A stretch of 10,326 nucleotides of DNA from an uncultured Actinomycetes bacterium (GTDB taxonomy: Bacteria; Actinomycetota; Actinomycetes; S36-B12; UBA5976): assembly GCA_903925705.1 (NCBI GenBank), contig CAIYGJ010000111.1:1-10326 (forward strand). The letters run 5' to 3'. Below the pieces are notes generated by a model. The model made no database searches. It was not told the DNA's origin and was given only the letters and a program-made list of their open reading frames with translations. Position numbers and translations under genes: made by a program. Positions 1 to 6,466 of the stretch are shown here, in pieces; positions within the stretch are counted from its first letter, which is position 1; the number at the start of each line of letters is the position of its first letter.

Positions 1-1044
1 GGAAAAACTACGACGACATCCATGGTGACTGTTATTTTGCAGAACGCTGGGAAAGATCCCTCGTTTGTAATTGGTTCAGAAATGAATGAGTCTGGCAGTA
101 ATGCCCACCAAGGATCTAGTGAGCTTTTTGTTGTCGAAGCAGATGAAAGTGATGGCACATTTCTAGTTCTGCCAACAACGCTTGGCATCGTCACAAATGT
201 TGAGGCAGATCATCTTAACTATTGGGGAACTTACGAAGCAGTAGAGCAAGCTTTTGTTGAATTCATTGTTGGCACTGGCGAACGCAATGGCTGCGCTGTT
301 GTTTGTGGCGATGACCCGGGTGCAAAAATTGTTACGGAGCGCGCCCGCAAACTTGGCGCAAAAGTTATTACGTATGGTCAACACGAAGATAACGATGCAG
401 TTCTAAAACTTCTACCGTCAGGCACAGTCGGGTCTGAGTTCACTATTTCTTATCAAGGGCAAACACATGGACCAATCAAGTTATTGGTACCAGGCGTTCA
501 CAACGCTTTAAACGCAACTGCGGCATTCATTGCAGCGCTGATACAAGGCTGTACCTCACAACAGTGTGTTGATGGACTCCAGAGTTTCACTGGTACTCAT
601 CGTCGATTTGAATTCCGTGGTGAAGTTGCAGGGGTTCGAGTGTTTGATGACTACGCTCACCATCCAACTGAGATTGATGCTGTTTTGCGCGCTGCGAGAA
701 CTGTTGTTGGTCAAGGTCGGGTCCTTGCGGCCTTTCAAGCACATCACTATTACCGCACGGCATTGTTTTCTAAAGAATTTGGACAAGCACTTGGCCTAGC
801 CGATTTTGTTGTTGTCCTTGAGGTGTTTGCGCCGGGTGAAGAACCAATCCCTGGTGCATCAGGTAGCACTATGGCGAACAATGTTCCGTTACCACCGGAA
901 CAAGTAGTTTTCGAGCCATCATGGTCAAAGGTTCCCGGTCATCTTGTAGAACATGCCCAGCCAGGTGACATAGTTCTGACGCTTGGCGCAGGAGATATCG
1001 GAATGATGTGCCCAGAAATTCTTAACTTGCTGGATGCAAAGTAA
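1..1044 (+). CDS. murC: UDP-N-acetylmuramate--L-alanine ligase (MurC), 5' end missing
   Basis: Cytoplasmic Mur ligase that uses ATP to join L-alanine to UDP-MurNAc, the first step of peptide stem synthesis. The window opens inside the gene: bases 1-21, in frame, encode GKTTTTS, the P-loop of Mur ligases, so the N-terminal Rossmann domain lies upstream and the ATG at 22 is internal. The 347 visible residues show the MurC-type EADESD (bases 136-153), the NVEADH motif of the central domain (196-213), a GVHNALNA segment, and the C-terminal ligase domain with RRFEFRGE and DDYAHHPTE (646-672). The usual FQPH.Y.RT motif reads FQAHHYYRT here, with Pro replaced by Ala. The end GAGDIG is typical of MurC. 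The stop codon shares its last base with the ftsQ start (TAATG), which suggests translational coupling. MurD or MurE are less likely because of the EADESD and DDYAHHPTE motifs. Confidence 0.96.
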   Translation, partial: GKTTTTSMVTVILQNAGKDPSFVIGSEMNESGSNAHQGSSELFVVEADESDGTFLVLPTTLGIVTNVEADHLNYWGTYEAVEQAFVEFIVGTGERNGCAVVCGDDPGAKIVTERARKLGAKVITYGQHEDNDAVLKLLPSGTVGSEFTISYQGQTHGPIKLLVPGVHNALNATAAFIAALIQGCTSQQCVDGLQSFTGTHRRFEFRGEVAGVRVFDDYAHHPTEIDAVLRAARTVVGQGRVLAAFQAHHYYRTALFSKEFGQALGLADFVVVLEVFAPGEEPIPGASGSTMANNVPLPPEQVVFEPSWSKVPGHLVEHAQPGDIVLTLGAGDIGMMCPEILNLLDAK

Positions 1045-1730
1045 TGTCCCAAACAGTTCGCTCAGCCGCTCCCAAAAAGAATCGTAAATCAAAAGGACCA
1101 TGGCTGGTCTGGTTACTAGTGATTCTTGCTGTGGTTACCTGGTGGAGTCTTTATCAATCAAAGTGGTTTACCGCCCAGGAAGTCACAATTACCGGCAACT
1201 CAAGATTGACTGTTGAACAAATTTCTGCAACTGCTGCAGTACCAATTGGAAACTCATTAATGTCAATTGATCCTGGAGTAATCTCGGATCAACTTCAGGC
1301 GCTGCCAGAAATTGAAGTTGCAACCGTTGAGCGTGGTTGGCCTCACGCAATTTTGATTACGATCACCGAGAGGACTCCAATTGCGGTGGCAGCAACTGCA
1401 AGTGGCTTCAATTTAATTGATGCCCAGGGATTAAATGCTGGAACGGTTGCAACACCGCCGGCTGGGCTTCTGGTTATTTCAGCGCAACCTGACAGCCCAG
1501 CTATGACAAATGCAATTCAAGTTCTAGCGGCTATTCCCGCAGAGTGGGCAATCACTGGATTGAGTGCCCCAACCCAGGACAGCGTTATGGCAACACTTGG
1601 TAACGGAGTGGTTGTGACGATGGGTTCTGGCGAACGCGCGGCGGACAAAGTAGAGGTTGCCAAAGCATTGATAGAGAAGGGCTATGCGGTTATCAACGTT
1701 AGTGCCCCAGATGTGCCCACTGTGAAATAG
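1044..1730 (+). CDS. ftsQ: Cell division protein FtsQ
   Basis: Bitopic divisome protein that in other bacteria links early and late division proteins (FtsQLB) at the septum. The 228-residue product has a basic cytoplasmic tail (residues 1-18, rich in Lys and Arg), one transmembrane helix (about 19-37, PWLVWLLVILAVVTWWSLY), then an extracytoplasmic POTRA domain (about 41-115) beginning FTAQEVTITGNSRLTVEQI and closing near ERGWPHAILITITERTP. The rest (about 116-228) fits the FtsQ beta domain and is poorly conserved. The ATG overlaps the murC stop by one base. No clear Shine-Dalgarno is needed if ribosomes reinitiate there. Length and position between murC and ftsZ match the mycobacterial order murG-murC-ftsQ-ftsZ. 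The short cytoplasmic tail is at the small end for actinobacteria. Confidence 0.93.
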   Translation: MSQTVRSAAPKKNRKSKGPWLVWLLVILAVVTWWSLYQSKWFTAQEVTITGNSRLTVEQISATAAVPIGNSLMSIDPGVISDQLQALPEIEVATVERGWPHAILITITERTPIAVAATASGFNLIDAQGLNAGTVATPPAGLLVISAQPDSPAMTNAIQVLAAIPAEWAITGLSAPTQDSVMATLGNGVVVTMGSGERAADKVEVAKALIEKGYAVINVSAPDVPTVK

Positions 1731-1894
1731 AGATACGACTGTATATTTTCGACACGCCAAGCGTAAATCACATTGTTTTCCAAGCATTGGCCGTAACTTA
1801 TACCTGCTCCAAGGTGGCAAATCTTTAACGCTCTAGAAGAGGTTGAGAGTTTGCTACCAAGACACCACCAAGCTTGTCTAGAAAGGCAAACACC
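1731..1894 (+). promoter_or_regulatory. ftsQ-ftsZ spacer, probable site of ftsZ promoters
   Basis: A 164-base gap, long for this otherwise tight run of genes. In other actinobacteria ftsZ has its own promoters at this place. Candidate -10 hexamers are TATATT (1742-1747) and TATACC (1799-1804). The -35 partners are weak: TTGTTT at 1773-1778 lies 20 bases from the second, which is too far for an ideal promoter. A small CCAA-GCA-TTGG hairpin sits at 1780-1790. TCTAGAA occurs twice, at 1832-1838 and 1877-1883; the second copy runs into the ftsZ ribosome binding site. The location is supported by family knowledge, while the exact promoter is a guess. Confidence 0.3.
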
Positions 1895-3127
1895 ATGGCC
1901 GCTCCACAGAATTACTTAGCCGTTATAAAAGTTGTTGGAATTGGCGGCGGTGGCGTAAACGCGATCAATCGCATGATCGAAGCTGGCCTTAAGGGTGTCG
2001 AGTTCGTCGCCATTAATACTGACGCTCAGGCGCTTTTGATGAGTGATGCCGACGTCAAATTGGACATAGGCCGGGACCTTACCCGCGGACTTGGTGCCGG
2101 TGCTGATCCTGAAGTTGGCCGTCAAGCTGCCGAAGATCACCGCGAAGAAATCGAAGAAGTATTACGTGGCGCTGACATGGTTTTCGTTACAGCAGGTGAA
2201 GGTGGCGGCACCGGAACTGGTGGCGCACCGATTGTTGCCAAAATTGCCCGTGACATGGATGCGCTGACTATCGGTGTTGTCACTCGTCCATTTAGTTTCG
2301 AAGGCAAGCGACGCTCATCCCAAGCTGACGAAGGCGTTGACTCACTGCGCACTGAGGTCGATACGTTAATTGTTATTCCTAACGATCGATTACTTGAACT
2401 TGCGGATAACGGCATCAGTGTCATCGATGCTTTCCGCCATGCTGACTCGGTGTTACTGCAGGGCGTAAGCGGTATCACAGACTTGATTACAACCCCAGGT
2501 CTTATCAATCTTGACTACGCCGATGTGCGAAGCGTTATGAAAGATGCCGGTAGTGCGCTGATGGGTATTGGTTCTGCTCGTGGCGCCGATCGTGCGATTG
2601 AAGCTGCGCGCCAAGCAATCTCAAGTCCATTGCTTGAAGCCAGCATTGAAGGCGCCCGCGGCGTTCTTATGTCGATTGCTGGTGGTAGCGACTTAGGACT
2701 ATTTGAGATCAATGAAGCAGCTCGCATGGTTCAAAGCGCAGTGCATCCAGATGCAAACATTATTTTCGGCGCAGTTATCGATGACACGCAAGGCGATCAA
2801 GTTAAGGTCACCGTTATCGCTGCTGGCTTCGATGGTGGGTCGCCTCCATCGAATCGATCGACTTCGCCAATGTCCAAAAAAGTTCTAGACGAAACTCCAC
2901 TGGCTGCCGAGGTCGCAGTTGATTTGGCCCGTGATGGCGAAACGCCTTCGATTCCACTAACACCAGATTCGTTCTCAGATGGAGCTTTTGGCTCAGCTGC
3001 GGTTGCAGATGAGGACGATAACTTTGAAAATCTCTTTGGCGACGCGCCAGCAACTTCAGGTCACGGCGACGTCGACAACGATGGTGAAGATGATGGCGAC
3101 TTGGACGTTCCGGATTTTCTTCGCTAG
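1895..3127 (+). CDS. ftsZ: Cell division GTPase FtsZ
   Basis: Tubulin-like GTPase that assembles the cytokinetic ring and recruits the divisome. The 410-residue product shows the N-terminal GIGGGGVNAINRMI (about 15-28), the tubulin signature GGGTGTGG (103-110) that binds GTP phosphates, RPFSFEGKRR (131-140), and the T7 loop NLDYADV (205-211) whose Asp207 and Asp210 complete the GTPase site of the neighbouring subunit. The conserved core ends near residue 315. An acidic, disordered linker of about 85 residues leads to the C-terminal peptide LDVPDFLR (403-410), the docking site for SepF and other partners. I chose ATG 1895, with AGAAAGG (1880-1886) eight bases upstream, because MAAPQNYLAVIKVVG is the usual actinobacterial start. 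An in-frame TTG at 1874 would add seven residues and is less likely. All key residues are present. Confidence 0.98.
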   Translation: MAAPQNYLAVIKVVGIGGGGVNAINRMIEAGLKGVEFVAINTDAQALLMSDADVKLDIGRDLTRGLGAGADPEVGRQAAEDHREEIEEVLRGADMVFVTAGEGGGTGTGGAPIVAKIARDMDALTIGVVTRPFSFEGKRRSSQADEGVDSLRTEVDTLIVIPNDRLLELADNGISVIDAFRHADSVLLQGVSGITDLITTPGLINLDYADVRSVMKDAGSALMGIGSARGADRAIEAARQAISSPLLEASIEGARGVLMSIAGGSDLGLFEINEAARMVQSAVHPDANIIFGAVIDDTQGDQVKVTVIAAGFDGGSPPSNRSTSPMSKKVLDETPLAAEVAVDLARDGETPSIPLTPDSFSDGAFGSAAVADEDDNFENLFGDAPATSGHGDVDNDGEDDGDLDVPDFLR

Positions 3128-3145
3128 AGACTGCCGCTAACCCAA

Positions 3146-3886
3146 ATGAATACGCAGGTCTTTGGCCGCGTTTCAATTGAAGGTATTGAGGCAATTGCAC
3201 TTAATCGAACGAGTGGCACAAGCCTGCCGCCATTTGATTCGCTAAACCTCGCTTCCTACGTTGGTGACGACCCACATCACGTGACTGCAAATCTCGAAAT
3301 AGCCAAGGAGCTAGTTTTAGCAAACGAAATTTCCGTTATGAATGCCGAGCATGGCAACACCGTTCATGTTGTAACTAAGCCAGGTATCGCAAACCCTGGT
3401 GATGGACTGATAACCAATCAGACTGACCTGGCCCTAGTTGCATTGGCTGCAGACTGCGTTCCGTTTGGTTTAGTGGACCCAGTTAATCGAGTAATTGCTG
3501 TTGGTCATGCTGGTTGGCGCGGAGTACTTGCAAACGTGATGCAATCGCTAGTGGATGAATTTGTAGCCAGTGGCGCCCAACTGAGTCACACTCAGGCGAT
3601 CATTGGCCCAGCAATTTGTGCAAACTGCTATGAGGTTCCCGCACAACGAGTTGAGCAATTTCGGAAAGTACGCCCAGAAGCAATTTCAACTCCCAGAAAT
3701 TTGGACCTAGTTGCCGGAGTTAAGTCAGTTCTGATTGGTCAAGTGGCACAGATCCACGAACTAGTTGGGTGCACTTTTGAAAATCCTGACTTATTTTCCT
3801 ATCGGCGCGCAGCGGGGGAGCCAACTGGTCGCGGTGGTCTTGTCATTGCAATGAGTAACTTTGCAAAACAAAATGGCAATGAGTAA
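3146..3886 (+). CDS. pgeF: Peptidoglycan editing factor PgeF (YfiH / LACC1 family)
   Basis: Member of the DUF152 family, formerly called polyphenol oxidase or laccase-like. Family members act on purine nucleosides, and E. coli YfiH/PgeF keeps L-Ser from replacing L-Ala at position 1 of the peptidoglycan stem. The 246-residue product has NLASYVGDDPHHV (34-46), the first metal/active-site His in AEHGN (His69), the Cys in AADC (Cys104), and the third ligand in GHAGWRG (His121). It ends with the family C-terminal FSYRRAAGEPTGRGG block. It begins 18 bases after the ftsZ stop with no strong Shine-Dalgarno, so it may rely on read-through from ftsZ. Its partner in function, MurC, is encoded in the same cluster. 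The order ftsZ-pgeF-yggS-sepF-yggT-divIVA is standard in actinobacteria, which supports the call. The substrate in this organism is not known from sequence. Confidence 0.93.
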   Translation: MNTQVFGRVSIEGIEAIALNRTSGTSLPPFDSLNLASYVGDDPHHVTANLEIAKELVLANEISVMNAEHGNTVHVVTKPGIANPGDGLITNQTDLALVALAADCVPFGLVDPVNRVIAVGHAGWRGVLANVMQSLVDEFVASGAQLSHTQAIIGPAICANCYEVPAQRVEQFRKVRPEAISTPRNLDLVAGVKSVLIGQVAQIHELVGCTFENPDLFSYRRAAGEPTGRGGLVIAMSNFAKQNGNE

Positions 3887-3918
3887 TTTTTAGATCCCGA
3901 ACTCATAGAGTGGTCAGC

Positions 3919-4617
3919 ATGGATCGACGCCTGGAACTACAAACCAATTTGCAGGAAGTGGAACGCGATATTGCTGATGCATGTATTGCCGCAAATCGAA
4001 ATCGTGATGACGTCACCTTAATCGCCGTAACCAAAACTTGGCCTGCTAGTGATGTCGACCTACTCGCTGGTTTAGGGGTCACAGACGTTGGCGAGAATCG
4101 CGATCAAGAAGCTAAGCCAAAGCACGAGGAAGTCCAAGCTAAAAATTTGATTTGGCATGCAATTGGTCAACTCCAAACTAATAAAGCAAAAAGTGTTGCT
4201 GCCTGGGCAGACGTCGTGCACAGCGTAGATCGAACAGATTTAGTCACTGCGCTTACGAAGGCCGTAGTTGGTAGACAGGCGCCCCTTGGCGTTTTGATCC
4301 AGATAAATCTCGACCCAAATCCAACTGAAAATCGGGGCGGCGTGTTACCCGGTGAATTAATGGAACTTGCTTCACTGATTTCTAGTTGCGATGGATTGAA
4401 ACTTCGGGGTGTTATGGGAGTTGCTCCGCTGGCTGGAGATGACGACTTGGCATTTTCGAAATTGCAAGGATATTCCAACCAGATCCAAAGCTCGTTTCTA
4501 GATGCAAATTGGATCTCGGCAGGCATGAGCGGTGACTTTGCCACCGCCTTGAAATATGGCGCGACACACCTTCGAATTGGCTCATCTATCCTCGGAAATC
4601 GGGGTTTTCAAGGGTAA
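3919..4617 (+). CDS. yggS: PLP homeostasis protein, YggS/PLPBP family
   Basis: Cytoplasmic single-domain protein that binds pyridoxal 5'-phosphate without known enzyme activity and buffers PLP and amino-acid pools. With ATG 3919 the product is 232 residues. It shows the PLP-binding Lys in LIAVTKT (Lys39), the VGENRDQE segment, WHAIGQLQTNK, VHSVDR, a VLIQINLDPNPTENRGG strand, RGVMGVAPL, and the C-terminal phosphate-binding stretch SAGMSGDFATAL followed by LRIGSSILGNR. These are the successive strands of an alanine-racemase-like TIM barrel. An in-frame GTG at 3910 would add three residues; I preferred the ATG because GAGTGG lies just upstream, though both ribosome binding sites are weak. It follows pgeF by 32 bases. 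Its stop codon lies inside a perfect inverted repeat that precedes sepF. Synonyms in Gram-positive clusters include ylmE. Confidence 0.94.
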   Translation: MDRRLELQTNLQEVERDIADACIAANRNRDDVTLIAVTKTWPASDVDLLAGLGVTDVGENRDQEAKPKHEEVQAKNLIWHAIGQLQTNKAKSVAAWADVVHSVDRTDLVTALTKAVVGRQAPLGVLIQINLDPNPTENRGGVLPGELMELASLISSCDGLKLRGVMGVAPLAGDDDLAFSKLQGYSNQIQSSFLDANWISAGMSGDFATALKYGATHLRIGSSILGNRGFQG

Positions 4618-4634
4618 GTTCGTATTACTTACCC
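4612..4634 (+). repeat. 8-bp perfect inverted repeat across the yggS stop, before sepF
   Basis: GGGTAAGT (4612-4619), a 7-base loop, and ACTTACCC (4627-4634) are exact reverse complements. The left arm contains the yggS TAA stop. The sepF ribosome binding site AAGGAG starts about five bases after the right arm. There is no T-run, so it does not look like an intrinsic terminator. In RNA it would be a short hairpin at the cistron junction, able to affect mRNA ends or reinitiation. Confidence 0.7.
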
Positions 4635-4652
4635 CTGCAAGGAGCGAACAAC

Positions 4653-5150
4653 ATGGCTAATGCAATGCGAAAAATGGCTGAATACCTTGGCCTTGTCGAT
4701 GGCGGCGAATACGCCGATGAATTTGGAACATATGCCGATGCCGAACTTCAAGGCTACGAAGAACAGTCTCCGTTGCGCCCGGTCATGGCAACACCTTCAT
4801 ACAGCCACGTGAGTGAGACCCCTCAGACTTCATACGTTGCTCCGGCTCGTACTGCAGCGCCACTTGCTGATGTTTACCGCATTACAACTTTGCACCCAAT
4901 CACTTACAACGATGCGCGTCGAATTGGTGAGGAGTTCCGCTCCGGTACTCCAGTAATCATGAACTTAAGTGACATGGACGAAGCAGATGCGCGTCGCATC
5001 GTCGATTTTTCGGCAGGTCTTGCATTTGGACTTCACGGCAGCATCGAAAAGGTAACTAAGGGAGTCTTCCTTTTGTCACCGGCAAATGTTGACATTGGCG
5101 CTGCTGCTCGTGCGCAGCTGCGTGAAGATCCATTCTTTAACCAGAGCTAA
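4653..5150 (+). CDS. sepF: Cell division protein SepF
   Basis: Membrane-associated partner of FtsZ. In actinobacteria, which lack FtsA and ZipA, SepF is the main tether of the Z-ring and binds the FtsZ C-terminal peptide. The 165-residue product has the expected three parts. An N-terminal amphipathic helix for membrane binding begins near MRKMAEYLGLV (5-15). A low-complexity acidic and Pro/Ala-rich linker spans about 18-70. The globular SepF domain (about 72-150) includes ITTLHPITYNDARRIGEEF, PVIMNLSDMDEADARRIVDF, AGLAFGLHGSIEKV and VFLLSPANVDI. The ATG at 4653 is preceded by AAGGAG (4639-4644), the strongest ribosome binding site of the cluster. That fits a need for ample SepF relative to its neighbours (inference). 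It lies 35 bases after yggS and 12 before yggT. Confidence 0.96.
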   Translation: MANAMRKMAEYLGLVDGGEYADEFGTYADAELQGYEEQSPLRPVMATPSYSHVSETPQTSYVAPARTAAPLADVYRITTLHPITYNDARRIGEEFRSGTPVIMNLSDMDEADARRIVDFSAGLAFGLHGSIEKVTKGVFLLSPANVDIGAAARAQLREDPFFNQS

Positions 5151-5162
5151 AACGTCTTTATC

Positions 5163-5447
5163 GTGACTTCAGTTGCAGCAATAATTTCGTCACTTTTAAA
5201 TCTTTATGTCTTAATCTTGATTGCCAGATTAGTGCTGGAATACGTCGCAATGTTTGCCAGGGACTGGCGTCCAAAAGGCCCATTATTGCTACTTTCGGAA
5301 ACTGTTTATACCCTTACCGATCCGCCACTAAAGGCAATTCGTAGAGTGGTTCCAAATTTGAGAATCGGCAGTGTTTCGCTAGATCTTTCCTTCATAATCT
5401 TGCTGTTCGCAATTTCGATTACCCGAGGAATCTTGGCTTCGGTCTAG
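5163..5447 (+). CDS. yggT: YggT-family small membrane protein
   Basis: Small integral membrane protein of the YggT (Ycf19-like) family. Its function is unsettled, and relatives have been linked to thylakoid or nucleoid organisation and osmotic tolerance. The 94-residue product has two hydrophobic helices, about 4-28 and 73-93. Between them is the family hallmark TDPPLKAIRRVVPNLRIG (about 52-69), followed by the conserved SLDLSFI. The start is GTG at 5163, 12 bases after sepF; no strong Shine-Dalgarno is visible, which suggests coupling to sepF translation. It is the last gene before a terminator-like hairpin, so it probably ends the ftsZ transcript. The call rests on the TDPP motif, the two-helix layout and the conserved position between sepF and divIVA. 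Confidence 0.93.
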   Translation: MTSVAAIISSLLNLYVLILIARLVLEYVAMFARDWRPKGPLLLLSETVYTLTDPPLKAIRRVVPNLRIGSVSLDLSFIILLFAISITRGILASV

Positions 5448-5488
5448 AATCGAAATTGTCCGATTTTAGGGCCTGCAACTTCCCCTTA

Positions 5489-5532
5489 AAAACCCCAGAA
5501 ACAACGGTTTGGGTTTCACTTTCTGCGGTTTT
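5489..5532 (+). terminator. Probable terminator after the ftsZ-yggT genes
   Basis: AAAACC (5489-5494) and CAGAAA (5496-5501) pair with TTTCTG (5520-5525) and GGTTTT (5527-5532), with one C-C mismatch between the two 6-bp blocks. The loop is 18 bases. The right arm ends in TTTT and begins with TTTC, as in an intrinsic terminator. The large loop and AU-rich stem make it weaker than the one after divIVA. A smaller AATCG/CGATT hairpin with a short T-run (5448-5467) precedes it directly after the yggT stop. Confidence 0.55.
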
Positions 5533-5564
5533 ATCCCTAATCTAGAAGGCACGGGGTTAGGGAT
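5533..5564. repeat. 10-bp inverted repeat upstream of divIVA
   Basis: ATCCCTAATC (5533-5542) and GGTTAGGGAT (5555-5564) pair over ten positions, eight perfect plus one T-G wobble and a closing C-G, around a 12-base loop. It directly follows the terminator-like hairpin and ends 44 bases before the divIVA ATG. No T-run follows. It could be an operator for a dimeric regulator or a hairpin in the divIVA leader. TAATCT (5538-5543) inside it fits a TAnnnT -10 box, but no good -35 is seen. Confidence 0.6.
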
Positions 5565-5608
5565 GTATCAACAATCTCGGACATTATTCAAGACGGAAGG
5601 TTTTCATT

Positions 5609-6415
5609 ATGGCTTTGACGCCTGAAGACGTGCGTAACAAGCAGTTCACTACAGTTCGATTCAAAGAAGGTTATGACCTTGATGAGGTCGATAATTTCCT
5701 AGATGAAATCGAAGAGTCACTGTCTGCTGTAACACGTGAAGCAGAAGACCTGCGCGCAACAGCCAAAGGCGAAGTGCCGGAATCAATCCGCGAAGAGATT
5801 CGTTCACTTGGTGACGAGAATGCGCGCCTAAAGAGTGAGTTGGATCAAGCCGCTAAAGCTCTTCAAGACTCAGATGCTCGAGTTGGTGTCTCCGATGACA
5901 CCGCTGCAAGTGAAGAAGCACTTAAGAATTCTCAAGCTCGCGTCAACGAACTTGAACTTCAACTTTCAAATGCTCAATCAGAATTGGCTTCCAGCCTGGC
6001 TGCAGCATCAGAACTTAAAGACCAGCTTTCAGTATCGCAATCTGAAGGTGTTGCAGCCGCAGCTACTGCTGCAGTATCTGCATCACCAGCAGAGCAAGGA
6101 TTGGCATCAGTGCGCATCCTCGAACTAGCTCAGCGCACCGCTGATGAAGCTGTTGCCTCAGCTCGAATTGAATCCGAGCAGTTGCTGGGTGCGGCTAAGT
6201 CCACATCTGAAGAACTTGTTAGCCAGGCAAAGGCCAACGTGGCAAACATCACCCGTGAGTTTGAATCACAGCGCGTTGCGATGGAGCGTCGAGTTGAAGA
6301 ACTTCGCGCCTACGAACGCGAATACCGTGGTCGCCTACGCAGCTACCTAGAGGGCCAGCTTCGTGAACTTGAATCAAAGAACATCAGCGGTGACCGTCAG
6401 GTAACCGAAGATTAA
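5609..6415 (+). CDS. divIVA: DivIVA / Wag31 polar growth and septum-site protein
   Basis: Coiled-coil scaffold that recognises negatively curved membrane. In actinobacteria it recruits cell-wall synthesis to poles and septa. The 268-residue product begins with the canonical lipid-binding domain, MALTPEDVRNKQFTTVRF then GYDLDEVDNFLDEI (residues 1-34), followed by a first coiled coil. A Ser/Ala/Glu-rich central region (about 75-165) resembles the variable insert of Wag31 proteins. A long C-terminal coiled coil (about 166-258) contains ILELAQRTADEAVASAR and RRVEELRAYEREYRGRL, then a short acidic tail. The ATG at 5609 has GGAAGG (5595-5600) eight bases upstream. The 161-base gap and terminator-like hairpin before it suggest its own promoter. 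It is followed after six bases by a strong bidirectional terminator. Confidence 0.96.
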   Translation: MALTPEDVRNKQFTTVRFKEGYDLDEVDNFLDEIEESLSAVTREAEDLRATAKGEVPESIREEIRSLGDENARLKSELDQAAKALQDSDARVGVSDDTAASEEALKNSQARVNELELQLSNAQSELASSLAAASELKDQLSVSQSEGVAAAATAAVSASPAEQGLASVRILELAQRTADEAVASARIESEQLLGAAKSTSEELVSQAKANVANITREFESQRVAMERRVEELRAYEREYRGRLRSYLEGQLRELESKNISGDRQVTED

Positions 6416-6421
6416 GAATTA

Positions 6422-6462
6422 ACAAAAAGAAGGCCTGGGATTTTCCCAGGCCTTCTTTTTGT
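6422..6462. terminator. Bidirectional intrinsic terminator shared by divIVA and ileS
   Basis: ACAAAAAGAAGGCCTGGG (6422-6439) and its exact reverse complement (6445-6462) form an 18-bp perfect stem with an ATTTT loop. The stem has a GC-rich core (AGGCCTGGG), and each strand reads into a TTTTT tract, so it can stop transcription in both directions. It lies six bases after the divIVA stop and four bases beyond the ileS stop. Confidence 0.93.
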
Positions 6463-6466
6463 GCAG

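Noticed and set aside
22..1044. ATG at 22 as the true start of the first gene
   Set aside because: The in-frame bases 1-21 encode GKTTTTS, the Mur-ligase P-loop, so the gene continues upstream of the window.
1874..1894. TTG at 1874 as the ftsZ start
   Set aside because: It would add MSRKANT before the conserved MAAPQNYLAV start; the ribosome binding site AGAAAGG lies inside this stretch and is well spaced for ATG 1895.
2137..2508. 123-codon leftward open frame inside ftsZ
   Set aside because: It is a shadow of the highly conserved FtsZ core and has no recognisable domain.
3910..3918. GTG at 3910 as the yggS start
   Set aside because: It adds only three residues, and the ATG at 3919 has a slightly better spaced purine-rich site; this is not settled.
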